Assembly (NCBI RefSeq): GCF_004216665.1
Contig: NZ_SGWY01000003.1
Location: 682,001-746,000 of the forward strand
Length of the DNA stretch: 64,000 nucleotides
DNA from: Agromyces ramosus
GTDB taxonomy: Bacteria; Actinomycetota; Actinomycetes; Actinomycetales; Microbacteriaceae
Reading direction: 5' to 3'
The position numbers and the translations under genes were made by a program. Every line of letters starts with the position of its first letter. Position 1 is the first letter of the stretch. The notes beneath the pieces were generated by a model. It ran no database searches. It was not told the origin of the DNA and saw only the letters and a list, made by a program, of their open reading frames with translations. Positions 15,969 to 26,222 of this stretch are shown here, in pieces.

Positions 15969-16728
15969 GTGGTCTTCCTCTCGAGGAACTCGGTCATGCG
16001 TCGGAACTTCTCGGGGCTCTCGAAGAGCGCCGCCTGGGCCTCGAGGTCGACCGCGGGGTGCTCGTCGCGCGGCGCCCGGAATACGCGCTTGGTCGCGATG
16101 GTGGCGGCACGGTCGTTGCGGGCGATGCGATCGGCGATCGCGTGGGCGGCGGGCAGGAGTTCGTCGGCGGGGTGGAGCTCACTGACGAGGCCGATGGCGC
16201 GCGCCTCGTCGGCGCCGATCGCCCGTCCGGTGAGCAGCAGCTCGATCGCACGCGCCTCTCCCACGATCTCCCGTAGGCGCCAGCTCGCGCCGGCGGCGGC
16301 GATGATGCCGAGCCCGGTCTCGGGGTTGCCGATGCGCAGGCGCGGCGTCGCGATGCGGATGTCGGCGGCGTACGCGAGCTCCGCGCCACCGCCGAGCGCA
16401 TACCCGTCGAGCGCGGCGATCACGGGCATCGGCAGGTCGGCCACGCGGATGAACGCGTTCGCGTTGATGCCCCGGCGCGCGTCATCCGCCCGCCGTTCGC
16501 GCAGCTCGGCGATGTCGGCGCCCGAGGCGAAGGCGCCGCCCGCGCCCGTGAGGATCAGGATGCGCGGGATGGCCTCGAGTTCCGCGCAGAGCACGTGCAG
16601 CGCGTCGATCGTGGCCTGGTCGATGGCGTTCTTCCGCTCGGGGCGGTTCAGCGTGGCGACCACGCGGTCGTCGAACCGCTCGATGCGCAGGGGGCCGTCA
16701 GCCCCCGGCTGCTCGGGTCCGCCCGCCA

Positions 16729-16729
<1 letters not shown>
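15965..16729 (-). CDS. paaF: Enoyl-CoA hydratase, PaaF-like
   Basis: 254-residue crotonase-family protein. The CoA-binding oxyanion loops are seen in GAGGAFASGADIAEL and ALGGGAELAYAADIRIA, and the acidic active-site segment is NPETGLGI. It would hydrate 2,3-dehydroadipyl-CoA in this operon. PaaG, the ring isomerase of the same fold, cannot be fully ruled out by eye, but the GNPE glutamate fits a hydratase. The ATG shares one base with the thiolase stop (TGATG) and the end overlaps the dehydrogenase start. Confidence 0.85.
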
Positions 16730-17925
<1,196 letters not shown>

Positions 17926-18131
17926 GTTCTCTCCTGACCGCACTGTCTCGGATGGACGCCATCGGCCCCAGCGTAGACGCGAAGGGTGCCGGCCTCCCGG
18001 CCGGAATTCCCGACCGACCGTTCAGATGGTAATTATGGCAAACGGATGGCCCATGCCGCCACTCGGGCGCACGAAGACGTCGCGACCGGTATCACGAGCG
18101 ATGGCGGTGCCGGTCGGGCCCGGTGGGCGGA
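17926..18131. other. Upstream region of the thiolase operon
   Basis: 206 bp without a gene. It contains a run ACCGACCGTTCAGATGG next to an AT-rich patch around 18026-18040 that holds a CATAAT -10-like box on the minus strand. This is the likely control region of the paa-like operon. No clean palindrome is seen. Confidence 0.35.
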
Positions 18132-18857
18132 TCAGCCCTCGGCGGGGGCCTCAGTCGGGGCCTCTGTGGGGGCAGGAGCAGGAGTGCTCGGCGGCCCGAA
18201 GAGCGTCCACTCCCCCGCGATGCAGGAGTAGAACTCCACCGTCTCGGTGTCGATGTAGATGTCGCCGTCGGTCGTGCACGTCTCGGGATCGGGGACGCCG
18301 ACGCCGAGGCTCACCTGCGTGCCCGGGGCCCCCGGCTCACCCTGCTCGCCCTGCTCGCCCTGATCGCCCTGGGCCCCCTGCTCGCCCTGCGCTCCGGCCG
18401 CGCCCTCGGGACCCGTCGCACCGGTGAGGTTCTCGGCCGCCGAGGTGCGGATGTTGCCGACGAGCGTCCACTCGCCGTCCTGGAACAGGTAGACGTCGGA
18501 GTTGGAGATGTCGATGTAGACATCGCCCTCGTAGCCCTTGCCGGCTTCCGGCACTCCGGTGCCGGCACGGACGGCCGACCCCGCTGGAAGGATCTCCGCG
18601 AGGGCCTCCTCGTAGGCCGCCTCGTCGATCTCCGCCGACGTGGGCGTCGGCGTCGCGACCGCTTCGGTGGTGTCGGCCGACCGTGCGAGCCATGAGCCGA
18701 GGAAGGCGGCGACGAATGACAGGACGACCACGCCGACGCCGACCCAGAGGAGCATGGCCCGGCTGACGGTCGCCGAGTCCTTCGCGGGCGGGGTCGCCGC
18801 GGGCGGCGAGGACGATGTCGCCGGGGGAGTGCCCTGCGGGTTGCCGTCGTCGGTCAT
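18132..18857 (-). CDS. Membrane-anchored collagen-like protein
   Basis: About 241 residues. A short Thr/Pro-rich cytoplasmic start is followed by one membrane helix near 35-58 (LLWVGVGVVVLSFVAAFLGS). An outer part then holds about ten Gly-X-Y triplets (GATGPEGAAGAQGEQGAQGD and on). The collagen run is bracketed by two copies of the same module: GDVYIDISNSDVYLFQDGEW and GDIYIDTETVEFYSCIAGEW. It ends in a Pro/Ala/Glu tail. Such proteins form short triple-helical stalks on the cell surface; the role here is unknown. ATG 18857 is used because GGAGG lies 9 nt before it. Confidence 0.8.
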   Translation of the reverse strand: MTDDGNPQGTPPATSSSPPAATPPAKDSATVSRAMLLWVGVGVVVLSFVAAFLGSWLARSADTTEAVATPTPTSAEIDEAAYEEALAEILPAGSAVRAGTGVPEAGKGYEGDVYIDISNSDVYLFQDGEWTLVGNIRTSAAENLTGATGPEGAAGAQGEQGAQGDQGEQGEQGEPGAPGTQVSLGVGVPDPETCTTDGDIYIDTETVEFYSCIAGEWTLFGPPSTPAPAPTEAPTEAPAEG

Positions 18858-18950
18858 GTCGTGCCCCTCCACGTCTCGCACTCGACCCGACCGTGCGCAC
18901 GGAGGGACAGCGCGTCGCGCTCATGCTAGTGGTGCGGACCGGGCAGGGAA

Positions 18951-18980
18951 CAGGCCCCCATCCGATCGGACGAGGGCCTG
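18951..18980 (-). terminator. Stem-loop after the DEAD-box helicase gene
   Basis: CAGGCCC (18951-18957) pairs with GGGCCTG (18974-18980), and the loop contains the palindrome TCCGATCGGA. It starts 24 bp past the helicase stop. There is no clear T-run, as is common in high-GC actinobacteria. Confidence 0.55.
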
Positions 18981-19003
18981 CTCCTGCGTATCGCCGAGCA
19001 CGC

Positions 19004-21280
19004 CTAGGAGGCGCGCTCCTCGGACGGCGCGTCGAACTCGACCTCGACGACGTCGATCGTCTCCGCCTCCTCGATGATCGCGACGGCCTCGGCGACCACG
19101 ATCTCGGAGGGCATGAGGTCGATCGGGCCGAGGTCGACGAGCATCTCGTCGCCGAGCTGCACGTCCTCGAAGTCCACGTCGATCTCCGCACGGCTGAGCA
19201 GGTCGGCGGTGCGGCGCTGGCGGTTGCGCGGGATGAGCGTGACGACGCGTCCGGCCTTGCCGGCGCGGCCCGTGCGGCCGGCGCGGTGCAGGTACGTCTT
19301 GTACTCGTCGGGCGCGTCGGCCTGGATCACGAGGTCGATGTCGTCGACGTGGATGCCGCGGGCCGCGACATCCGTGGCGACGAGCACGTTGACCCGACCG
19401 CTCGTGAGCTGCTGCAGGTTGCGCGTGCGGCGCGACTGGTTGAGGTCGCCGTGCAGGGAGACGGCACGGATGCCGTAGTCCTCGAGGTGCTCGGCGAGGT
19501 CCTCGGCGAAGGCGCGCGTGCGGGCGAAGACGAGGGTCTTGCCGTCGCGGTTCGCGAGCTGGGCGACGATGTCGCGCTTCTCGTGGTTGCCGATGACGAA
19601 CACGCGGTGCTCGATGGTCGAGGAGGCCTGGTCCTCACCGGCGACCTCGTGCACCGCCGGGTCGTCGAGGAACTCCTCGACGAGCGTGGCGACGCCCTGG
19701 TCGAGGGTCGCCGAGAAGAGCAGCCGCTGGCCGCCCTCGGCGGTGTGGCGGATGATGCGCTGGACGGGCTCGAGGAACCCGAGGTCGCACATGTGGTCGG
19801 CCTCGTCGATCACGGTGACGACGACCTCCGAGAGGTCGAGGCGGCGCTGCTCGATGAGGTCCTCGATGCGGCCGGGCGTGCCGATCACGATGTCGACGCC
19901 GCGCTGGAGCGCGCCGACCTGGCGGTGCTGCGGGACGCCGCCGTAGATCTGCGTCGTGAAGAGCCCGACGCTCTGCGCGATGGGCTGCACCGTGCGGTCG
20001 ATCTGCAGGGCGAGCTCGCGGGTGGGGGCGAGGATGAGCGCGCGGGGCTTGCGACCCATCTGGCGCTTCCCGCCGGCCTTGCCCGACTCGGCCCAGAGCG
20101 TCATCAGTCGCTCGACCGTGGGCGCGCCGAACGCGATGGTCTTGCCCGAACCGGTCTTGCCGCGGCCGAGGACGTCGCGGCCCTCGAGCACGACCGGGAT
20201 CGTCGCCGCCTGGATCGGGAACGGCGACTCGGCGCCGAGCTCCTTGAGCGCGCGCACGACGTTGCCGCCGAGCCCGAGGTCGGCGAAGCTCACGCCGTCG
20301 ACCGCGTCGGCCTGGATGGCCTCCGCCTCGAGGCGCTCGAGCACCACGTCGTCGGCCGGCGTGAAGCGCGAGCCGCTCTCCTTCGACGGGTAGAAGCTCG
20401 ACGGACGGCGTCCCGACTCCTGGAAGCCGGGACGCTGGACGTCACGGCGGGGGGCGCGGTCGGAGCGGTCGAACGAACGCGCGGGGCGGTCGGAGCGGTC
20501 GAACGAACGCGCGGGGCGGTCGTCGCGATCGCGGCGGGGCGCACGGTCGTCGCGGTCGAACGAACGCGCCGGGCGGTCGGATCGATCCGAACGGTCGAAC
20601 GAACGCGCGGGGCGGTCGTCGCGGTCACGCCGGGGCGCACGGTCGTCGCGGTCGTACGAACGCGCCGGACGGTCGGATCGATCCGAACGGTCGAACGAAC
20701 GCGCGGGGCGCTCCGAACGGTCGAACGAACGCGCGGGGCGCTCGTCGCGGTCACGGCGGGGCGCACGGTCATCGCGGTCGTACGAACGAGCCGGACGGTC
20801 CTCGCGGTAGTGCGGGCGGGCCGGGCGCTCGTCGCGGTCGCGGCGGGGCGCACGGTCGTCGCGGTCGTACGAACGGGCGGGGCGGTCGTCGCGATCGCGG
20901 CGCGGCGCGCGGTCGTCACGGTCGAAGGTGCGGCCACCGCGGTCGCCACGGTCGTACGAGCGGGGCGCGCGGTCGTCGCGCTCGAAGCGGCGGGCGCCTC
21001 GCTCGCCGTCGTTGCGGGCCTCACGGGGCGCGCGGTCGTCGCGGCTCTCGCGGTCCGCGCGGTGCGGCGTGCGGCCGGATGCGACGCGCTCCTCGCTCGA
21101 CCAGCGGGCCTTGCGCGGGGCATCCGCCTCTTCGGGGCGGTAGCCGCGGTGGCCGGCGCTGCGCGAGCCGGGCTTGGACGATCCGGCACGGGCCGGGCCG
21201 CCCTTCGAGCCGCCCCTCGCGTACGACGGATCGAAGTTCTTGGCCGGTCGTCCGCCGGCGGGCTTCTTGTTCTTGGGCAT
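19004..21280 (-). CDS. DEAD-box RNA helicase with long Arg/Asp-rich N-terminal repeat
   Basis: 758-residue ATP-dependent RNA helicase. Residues about 60-315 are a charged repeat (RDDRAPRRDRDDRPARSFDR and variants). The helicase core follows: Q motif FPIQ, Walker A GRGKTGSGKT, PTRELALQI, GTPGRIEDL, DEAD box IDEADHMCDLG, SAT, TLVFARTR, and motif VI HRAGRTGRAGKAG. It should unwind structured RNA in cold response, ribosome assembly or mRNA decay. The usual basic tail is at the N-terminus here rather than the C-terminus. The start MPKNKK follows AGGAAG. It has a long upstream region with a 14-bp palindrome beside the ribosome site. Confidence 0.92.
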   Translation of the reverse strand: MPKNKKPAGGRPAKNFDPSYARGGSKGGPARAGSSKPGSRSAGHRGYRPEEADAPRKARWSSEERVASGRTPHRADRESRDDRAPREARNDGERGARRFERDDRAPRSYDRGDRGGRTFDRDDRAPRRDRDDRPARSYDRDDRAPRRDRDERPARPHYREDRPARSYDRDDRAPRRDRDERPARSFDRSERPARSFDRSDRSDRPARSYDRDDRAPRRDRDDRPARSFDRSDRSDRPARSFDRDDRAPRRDRDDRPARSFDRSDRPARSFDRSDRAPRRDVQRPGFQESGRRPSSFYPSKESGSRFTPADDVVLERLEAEAIQADAVDGVSFADLGLGGNVVRALKELGAESPFPIQAATIPVVLEGRDVLGRGKTGSGKTIAFGAPTVERLMTLWAESGKAGGKRQMGRKPRALILAPTRELALQIDRTVQPIAQSVGLFTTQIYGGVPQHRQVGALQRGVDIVIGTPGRIEDLIEQRRLDLSEVVVTVIDEADHMCDLGFLEPVQRIIRHTAEGGQRLLFSATLDQGVATLVEEFLDDPAVHEVAGEDQASSTIEHRVFVIGNHEKRDIVAQLANRDGKTLVFARTRAFAEDLAEHLEDYGIRAVSLHGDLNQSRRTRNLQQLTSGRVNVLVATDVAARGIHVDDIDLVIQADAPDEYKTYLHRAGRTGRAGKAGRVVTLIPRNRQRRTADLLSRAEIDVDFEDVQLGDEMLVDLGPIDLMPSEIVVAEAVAIIEEAETIDVVEVEFDAPSEERAS
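20450..20960. repeat. Tandem repeats encoding RDDRAPRRDRD units
   Basis: Degenerate direct repeats of about 36-60 bp inside the helicase gene, recognisable by recurring GGTCGAACGAACGCGCGGGG and CGGTCGTCGCGGTCG. Near-identical copies lie side by side at 20461-20520 and 20575-20760, which suggests recent slippage or unequal exchange. Confidence 0.8.
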
Positions 21281-21298
21281 GGTGGTGACTTCCTGGGT

Positions 21299-21312
21299 TG
21301 TACTGCAGTACA
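21299..21312. promoter_or_regulatory. 14-bp perfect palindrome in the helicase leader
   Basis: TGTACTGCAGTACA, a perfect palindrome 18 bp upstream of the helicase ATG and just before its AGGAAG ribosome site. It could be a protein operator or a hairpin that hides the ribosome site. It is AT-richer than its surroundings. Confidence 0.5.
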
Positions 21313-21595
21313 TGGCAGGCCCGCCGGGCGCGCGAGCGCACAGCAGGTCTGAGAACCCGGAACATCGTCGACCGGGGCCGTTCACATACGGTGACTATCC
21401 GGGGCCGAACGCCCCGGAACCGGCCCTTTGGACTCACAAACCCATCCGCGCACGGCGCGGTGTCCAGAACCGACTCGGCCACGATACCGGAAACCGGCTG
21501 GGAAAGTGCCGCGGAGTCGCCCCGACCGCGGCGCGGCGCGTCGGAGGGCGGTCGCCGGCCCGCACCTATCGGTTGGCCGCGCCGGATGCAACCGG

Positions 21596-21624
21596 CTGAC
21601 GCCGGCCGGGCACGGGCGTAGCGT
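21596..21624 (+). promoter_or_regulatory. Promoter-like boxes before the proline-rich gene
   Basis: CTGACG (21596-21601), 17-nt spacer, TAGCGT (21619-21624). It is 47 bp before the small gene at 21672, which has its own strong GGAGG. Confidence 0.4.
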
Positions 21625-21671
21625 CGCAGAACTCGTGACGCAGTCCATGCGCCCGACCGAAGGAGGCGGCG

Positions 21672-21878
21672 ATGACCGACCCGAACCTGCCCGACCCGAA
21701 CGCGCCCGGTACTGATCCGGTGGTGCCCGAGCCCCGCGAGCCGGGTCCGGCCGGCCCCGACGAGCCGCTGGCGCCCTACCCGGTCGAGCCGGCCGCGCCG
21801 AATCCCGCCGAGCCGCTCGCGCCGAACCCGCCCGAGGCGCCGGAGCCGATGCTGCCCTCGTCGCCCGACCCGCTCTGA
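21672..21878 (+). CDS. Small proline-rich protein, unknown function
   Basis: 68 residues made almost only of Pro, Ala, Glu and Asp with a loose Pro-Glu-Pro/Pro-Asn-Pro rhythm (LAPYPVEPAAPNPAEPLAPN). It has no signal peptide, membrane segment or Cys. I do not recognise a family; it is probably disordered. It counts as a gene because of the strong GGAGGCGGCG ribosome site before the ATG and promoter-like boxes upstream. It is followed by the promoter of the next gene, so it may form its own transcript. Confidence 0.55.
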   Translation: MTDPNLPDPNAPGTDPVVPEPREPGPAGPDEPLAPYPVEPAAPNPAEPLAPNPPEAPEPMLPSSPDPL

Positions 21879-21965
21879 CGCGCGGCGAGCACGGGCGTGG
21901 CGACCGCATCGACCGGGTGAGCCGGCCGCCGGGCGCGGGGGAATGAGTCGATTCCGCTTCCGACT

Positions 21966-21993
21966 TTGACGCGGGACTCCTTCGGGTTAGCAT
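21966..21993 (+). promoter_or_regulatory. Promoter of the alpha/beta hydrolase gene
   Basis: TTGACG (21966-21971), 16-nt spacer, TAGCAT (21988-21993). It is a close match to the sigma-70-type consensus, 28 bp before the GTG start. Confidence 0.6.
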
Positions 21994-22021
21994 CGCTCCA
22001 CCCCTGAACCCGGAGCCCGGT

Positions 22022-23035
22022 GTGACCTCGACCCGAATCGCAGGCGGCTCCGGCTTCCGCGCCAGGCGGATCGCCTTCGCCGCGCTGGCCGCCCTCGCGG
22101 CCGTCGTCGGCGTGGTCGCGCTCTCCGGCTTCCACACGCAGCTGCGCGAGATCGACCCATCGGGTCCGGATGCGGCGAGCGAGGTCGCGAGCACCGAGAT
22201 GATCGGCATCCGCACGTTCGCCGCGCCGACCGGCCTCGACGTGGCGGAGGACCTCGAGTACGGCACCCGCGAGGACGGCACGCTGCTCACCCTCGACGTG
22301 TGCAGCCCGGCACCCGACGCGCTCGTCGCCGTGCGACCCGCCGTCGTGTCGATCCACGGCGGCAGCTGGTCTCGCGGCGACAAGGCGAACGCCGACTGGC
22401 GCAACGTGTGCCTGTGGCTCGCGAGCGAGGGCTTCGTCGCGGCATCCGTGAACTACCGGCTCGTGCCCGACGTGCGGTTCCCGGCGGCCATCGACGATGT
22501 CGCGCTCGCCGTGGAATGGCTGCGCGCGCCCGAGCAGGTCGAGCGCTTCGGCATCGATCCCACTCGGATCGGCGCGTTCGGCGGGTCGGCGGGTGGCAAC
22601 CTCGCGTCGCTGCTCGGCACCTCGGGCGATGGTCCGCTCGACGAGGGCGTGCGCGTCGCGGCCGTCGCCGAGCTCTCCGGGCCGGTCGGGCTGGGCGCGG
22701 CCGAACTCGCGGCCGACGGCGCCTCGCCCTGGCTGCGCGGCATCATCGCCGAGTACCTCGGCTGCGAGCCCGGCGCCGGCATCGACGCGTGTCCGCAGCA
22801 GGCGGATGCGTCGCCGGCCACTCGGGTCGACCCGAGCGACCCGCCGTTCTTCATCGGCCACTCCGAGCAGGAGGTCGTGCCGGTCGGGCAGTCGCAGCGG
22901 TTCGCCGCGACCCTCGGCGCGGCCGGCGTGCCGGTCGAGGTGGCGATCGTGCCGGGCGCGGAGCACTCCATCGGCATCCTCGACGAACCGCTCCGGGCGC
23001 GCGTCGCCGCGTTCCTGCACGCGTATCTCGGCTGA
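22022..23035 (+). CDS. Alpha/beta-hydrolase, carboxylesterase-like, exported
   Basis: 337 residues. One N-terminal hydrophobic helix (AFAALAALAAVVGVVALSGF) acts as signal or anchor, followed by a hormone-sensitive-lipase-type esterase fold. The oxyanion motif HGGSWSRGD, nucleophile elbow GAFGGSAGGN and C-terminal catalytic His in PGAEHSIGIL are visible. It probably hydrolyses short acyl or feruloyl-type esters outside the membrane; the true substrate is unknown. The GTG start follows GGAG by 7 nt, with a good promoter just upstream. Confidence 0.87.
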   Translation: MTSTRIAGGSGFRARRIAFAALAALAAVVGVVALSGFHTQLREIDPSGPDAASEVASTEMIGIRTFAAPTGLDVAEDLEYGTREDGTLLTLDVCSPAPDALVAVRPAVVSIHGGSWSRGDKANADWRNVCLWLASEGFVAASVNYRLVPDVRFPAAIDDVALAVEWLRAPEQVERFGIDPTRIGAFGGSAGGNLASLLGTSGDGPLDEGVRVAAVAELSGPVGLGAAELAADGASPWLRGIIAEYLGCEPGAGIDACPQQADASPATRVDPSDPPFFIGHSEQEVVPVGQSQRFAATLGAAGVPVEVAIVPGAEHSIGILDEPLRARVAAFLHAYLG

Positions 23036-23110
23036 TCGGTCGCGGCAACCCCTGACGCGGCCGGGCGGGCCCCCGTAGGCTCGGCACACCCACCGATCCC
23101 CGGAGGCGCC

Positions 23111-24208
23111 ATGTCACGCACCGACTCCCCCGCGACGCGGTCCGAGTCGCAGGGAGCCCGCACGGAACCGGCGGGCACCGGGACGGACAACCCCGCCAGG
23201 ATGTCGCACGACGACTGGCGGGTCATCCTCACCCGCACGGTGCACGAGTGCCGCATCAACCAGGTGCAGGACATCGCCTCGGCGCTCACGTACTACGCCG
23301 TGCTCGCCACGTTCCCCGCCCTGCTCGCGATCCTCGCCGCCCTCGGCATCTTCGGCAGTGCGGAGGCGGTGACCGAGGACGTGCTGCGGGTGATCGAGGA
23401 CCTCGGCGGCTCGACGGTCATCGACCCGCTGCGGGAGGCGATCGCGCAACTGCTCGACGCCTCGCAGGCCGCGACCGCGTTCATCGTCGGGCTCGTCGTC
23501 GCGCTCTGGGCCGCCTCCGGCTACGTCGGCGCCTTCGGTCGCGGCATGAACCGCATCTACGAGGTGGAGGAGGGGCGCCCGTTCTGGCGCATGCGGCCGG
23601 CGATGCTGGGCGTGTCGGCCGTGCTCCTCGTCATGGCGACGATCGCCGGGTTGACGATCGTCCTCACGGGCCCCGTCGCCGAGTCGGCCGCGAGGGTGCT
23701 CGGCCTCGACGAGGGCGTGGTGTTCTGGTGGGACCTCGCCAAGCTGCCCCTGCTCGCCGCCATCGCGATCTTCGTGATCGCCCTGCTCTACTGGGCGGCG
23801 CCCAACGTGAAGCGCCGCAACCTCCGGTGGTTCAGCGTGGGCGCGGTCGCCGCGCTGATGGCCTGGATGGTCGCGACCGCCCTGTTCGGCGGCTACGCCC
23901 TGGGTCTCGGCAGCTACGAGCGCACGTACGGCGTGCTCGGCGCGGCGGTCGCGTTCCTGCTCTGGATCTGGCTCTCGAACCTCGCCGTGCTGTTCGGGGC
24001 CGTGCTCGACACGGAGGTGGAGCGGGCGCGGCAGCTCCGCGCGGGGATCGCCGCCGAGGACCGGGTGCAGCTGCCCCTGCGCGACGACCGGCTCATCGAC
24101 AAGAACCGCGAACAGCGGGCGCGCGACTTCCGCGCGTCGGCGGCGATGCGCCCGGATACGGCCGTCGACGGGCTGGTGTCGTCCGCCGACGTCCGCCCGC
24201 CGGACTGA
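23111..24208 (+). CDS. YihY/BrkB-family membrane protein
   Basis: 365-residue integral membrane protein with about six helices. The family motif region is ASALTYYAVLATFPALLAIL, followed by GYVGAFGRGMNRIYEVEEGR and the final helices LLYWAAPNVKRR and FLLWIWLSNLAVLFGAVLDTE. Long polar tails stand at both ends. Once called ribonuclease BN, the family is now seen as a membrane protein of unclear transport or envelope function. The ATG follows CCCGGAGGCGCC. It stands alone ahead of the two-component genes. Confidence 0.88.
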   Translation: MSRTDSPATRSESQGARTEPAGTGTDNPARMSHDDWRVILTRTVHECRINQVQDIASALTYYAVLATFPALLAILAALGIFGSAEAVTEDVLRVIEDLGGSTVIDPLREAIAQLLDASQAATAFIVGLVVALWAASGYVGAFGRGMNRIYEVEEGRPFWRMRPAMLGVSAVLLVMATIAGLTIVLTGPVAESAARVLGLDEGVVFWWDLAKLPLLAAIAIFVIALLYWAAPNVKRRNLRWFSVGAVAALMAWMVATALFGGYALGLGSYERTYGVLGAAVAFLLWIWLSNLAVLFGAVLDTEVERARQLRAGIAAEDRVQLPLRDDRLIDKNREQRARDFRASAAMRPDTAVDGLVSSADVRPPD

Positions 24209-24303
24209 CCCTTCCTCCCCAACCGCCCCTACCGCGGTACGGTCGCCGAATCGCTCCGGGGAGGGATGCACGGACGGAGCACCCGTGTCAGGCTGCTGGC
24301 ACC

Positions 24304-25554
24304 ATGGACGACACCCGGCACACGACCGAACCCCCTCCCGCGCCCGCACCGCCGGCCGCCGCCGGGAGGGCGACGCTCGGAGGAGCGTTCGCCGACGATC
24401 GACGCCTGCGTGCCTGGATGTGGGTCGCCACGTCCTTCCTGGCCGTGCTGCTCTTCACCGTCTCGGTGCCGCTCGCGGCGACCCTCTACGGCGTGCACCT
24501 GCTCGCCGCGTTCGCCACGAGCCTGGCGATGGCCGGCGCCCTGCCGCTCGCGGTGCGGCTTCCCTGGGTCGCCGCCGCGCTCGCCACGGTCGGGGTGCTC
24601 GCGTTCGCCCTGCTCTCGGCGCCGTCCGAAGGCGCGCCCTGGCCGTGGCCGGTCACCACGATCATCGGGCAGGGCGCCCTGGTCATCGTGCTCGGCCTCA
24701 CGCGCCCGTGGTGGGTGGGATTCGCCGCCTGGCTCGCCGCCGTCGTGGTCACGGCGCCATTCGCGTTCGTCGACGTGGGCGCCGCGGCGAACGTCGTGAC
24801 CGCCACGGCGGTCACCGCGCTGGCCCTGACGGTGGCGATCCTCATGGCCCAGCGTCGGCTGATCGGCGCCGAGCTCTTCCGCGAGCGGGCGCACTCCGCC
24901 TCCGAGCAGCAGCGACGCGTGCTCGTCGAGGAACGCAATCGCATCGCCCGCGAGTTGCACGACGTCGTGGCGCACGGCCTGTCGATCATCCACGTGCAGG
25001 CGACGAGCGCACCGTACCGGATCGAGGGCCTGAACGACGGCGCGAAGGCGGAGTTCGCAGAGATCGCGGCATCCGCTCGCTCGGCGATGACCGAGATGCG
25101 CCAGCTCCTCGGGGTGCTCCGCAGCGCGGATGCCGCGGCCGAGACCGCCCCGCAGCCGGGCCTCCGCGACCTGCCGACCCTCGTGGCGGCCGTCGAGCGC
25201 GCCGGCGTGCCGCTGACCCTCGAGCTCGGCGAGCGACTTCCCGAGGGCGGCCTCGCCGCCACCTCCGCCTATCGCATCGTGCAGGAGGCGCTCAGCAACG
25301 TGGTGCGGCACGCGCCCGGCGCGACGACGCATGTCTCGATCGAGGTGCTCGGCGATGACCTGGTCGTCGCGGTGGAGAACGACCCGACGACGGATGCCCT
25401 GGGCCCCGACGCCGCGGCCGGCGGTCACGGCCTCGTCGGAATCGGCGAGCGCGCGACGCTCCTCGGCGGGCATGCCGAGTACGGCCCACGACCCGGCGGG
25501 GGGTACCGTGTCCTCGCGACCCTGCCGCTCGGGCCGGACGGAGGAACGGCGTGA
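24304..25554 (+). CDS. Sensor histidine kinase, NarL/DesK type
   Basis: 416 residues. Four to five membrane helices lie in the first 190 residues, then a HisKA_3 dimerisation domain with the phosphorylated His in NRIARELHDVVAHGLSIIHV, and an ATPase domain with the N box YRIVQEALSNVVRHA and G box GGHGLVGIGERATLLGG. The extracellular part is too small for a ligand domain, so it probably senses the membrane or intramembrane signals. The stop overlaps the response regulator start by 4 bp. Confidence 0.92.
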   Translation: MDDTRHTTEPPPAPAPPAAAGRATLGGAFADDRRLRAWMWVATSFLAVLLFTVSVPLAATLYGVHLLAAFATSLAMAGALPLAVRLPWVAAALATVGVLAFALLSAPSEGAPWPWPVTTIIGQGALVIVLGLTRPWWVGFAAWLAAVVVTAPFAFVDVGAAANVVTATAVTALALTVAILMAQRRLIGAELFRERAHSASEQQRRVLVEERNRIARELHDVVAHGLSIIHVQATSAPYRIEGLNDGAKAEFAEIAASARSAMTEMRQLLGVLRSADAAAETAPQPGLRDLPTLVAAVERAGVPLTLELGERLPEGGLAATSAYRIVQEALSNVVRHAPGATTHVSIEVLGDDLVVAVENDPTTDALGPDAAAGGHGLVGIGERATLLGGHAEYGPRPGGGYRVLATLPLGPDGGTA

Positions 25555-26222
25555 CCATCTCGGTGCTCGTGGCCGACGACCAGGCGATGGTGCGCGCCGG
25601 CTTCGCGGCCGTGCTCGCCGCGCAGCCGGGGATCGAGGTCGTCGGGCAGGCGGCCGACGGCGCCGAGGCGGTGGCGCTCGCACGCGACCTGCGACCCGAC
25701 GTCGTCGTCATGGACGTGCGGATGCCCCGACTCAACGGCATCGAGGCCACCCGTGCCCTGCAGACCCCGCCACGGAGCTCGGACTACGTGCCTCGCGTGC
25801 TCATGCTGACGACCTTCGACATCGACGAGTACGTGTACGAGGCGCTGCGCGCGGGCGCCAGCGGCTTCCTGCTGAAGGACGCCACGCCCGAGGAGCTCGT
25901 GGCGGCGGTGCGCATCGTCGCGGGCGGCGACGCGCTGCTCGCGCCGAGCGTCACCCGCCGGCTCATCGAGGACTTCGCACGCTCGGGCCCGCCGCCGCGG
26001 ACCGACAGCACCCGCCTCGCCGAGCTCACCGAACGCGAGCGGGAGGTGCTGACGCTCGTCGGACGGGGCATGTCGAACTCCGAGATCGCCGCCGCCCTGT
26101 TCATCGCCGAGCAGACCGTGAAGACGCATGTCAGCAAGGTCCTGCAGAAGCTCGGGCTCCGCGATCGGGTGCACGCGGTGGTGCTCGCCTACGACACGGG
26201 CCTCGTCCAGCCGGGCGCGTAG
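25551..26222 (+). CDS. LuxR/NarL-type response regulator
   Basis: 223 residues. The receiver domain has acidic pocket VADDQA, phospho-acceptor Asp in VVVMDVRMPRLNG and Lys in FLLKDATPEE. The C-terminal HTH is LTEREREVLTLVGRGMSNSE to VKTHVSKVLQKLGLRDR. Partner of the upstream kinase, with GGAGGAACGGC before the GTG. The downstream acyltransferase gene may be a target, but no operator is visible. Confidence 0.94.
   Translation: MTISVLVADDQAMVRAGFAAVLAAQPGIEVVGQAADGAEAVALARDLRPDVVVMDVRMPRLNGIEATRALQTPPRSSDYVPRVLMLTTFDIDEYVYEALRAGASGFLLKDATPEELVAAVRIVAGGDALLAPSVTRRLIEDFARSGPPPRTDSTRLAELTEREREVLTLVGRGMSNSEIAAALFIAEQTVKTHVSKVLQKLGLRDRVHAVVLAYDTGLVQPGA

Larger units (their letters stand above)
21281..21671. 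other. 391-bp region between helicase and proline-rich gene
   Basis: No gene supported. It is the shared upstream region of two divergent genes. On the helicase side lie the palindrome TGTACTGCAGTACA (21299-21312) and a 7-bp stem CCGGGGC/GCCCCGG with loop CGAAC (21399-21417). On the right is a promoter-like pair at 21596-21624. A long structured leader is common for helicases of this family. Confidence 0.6.
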
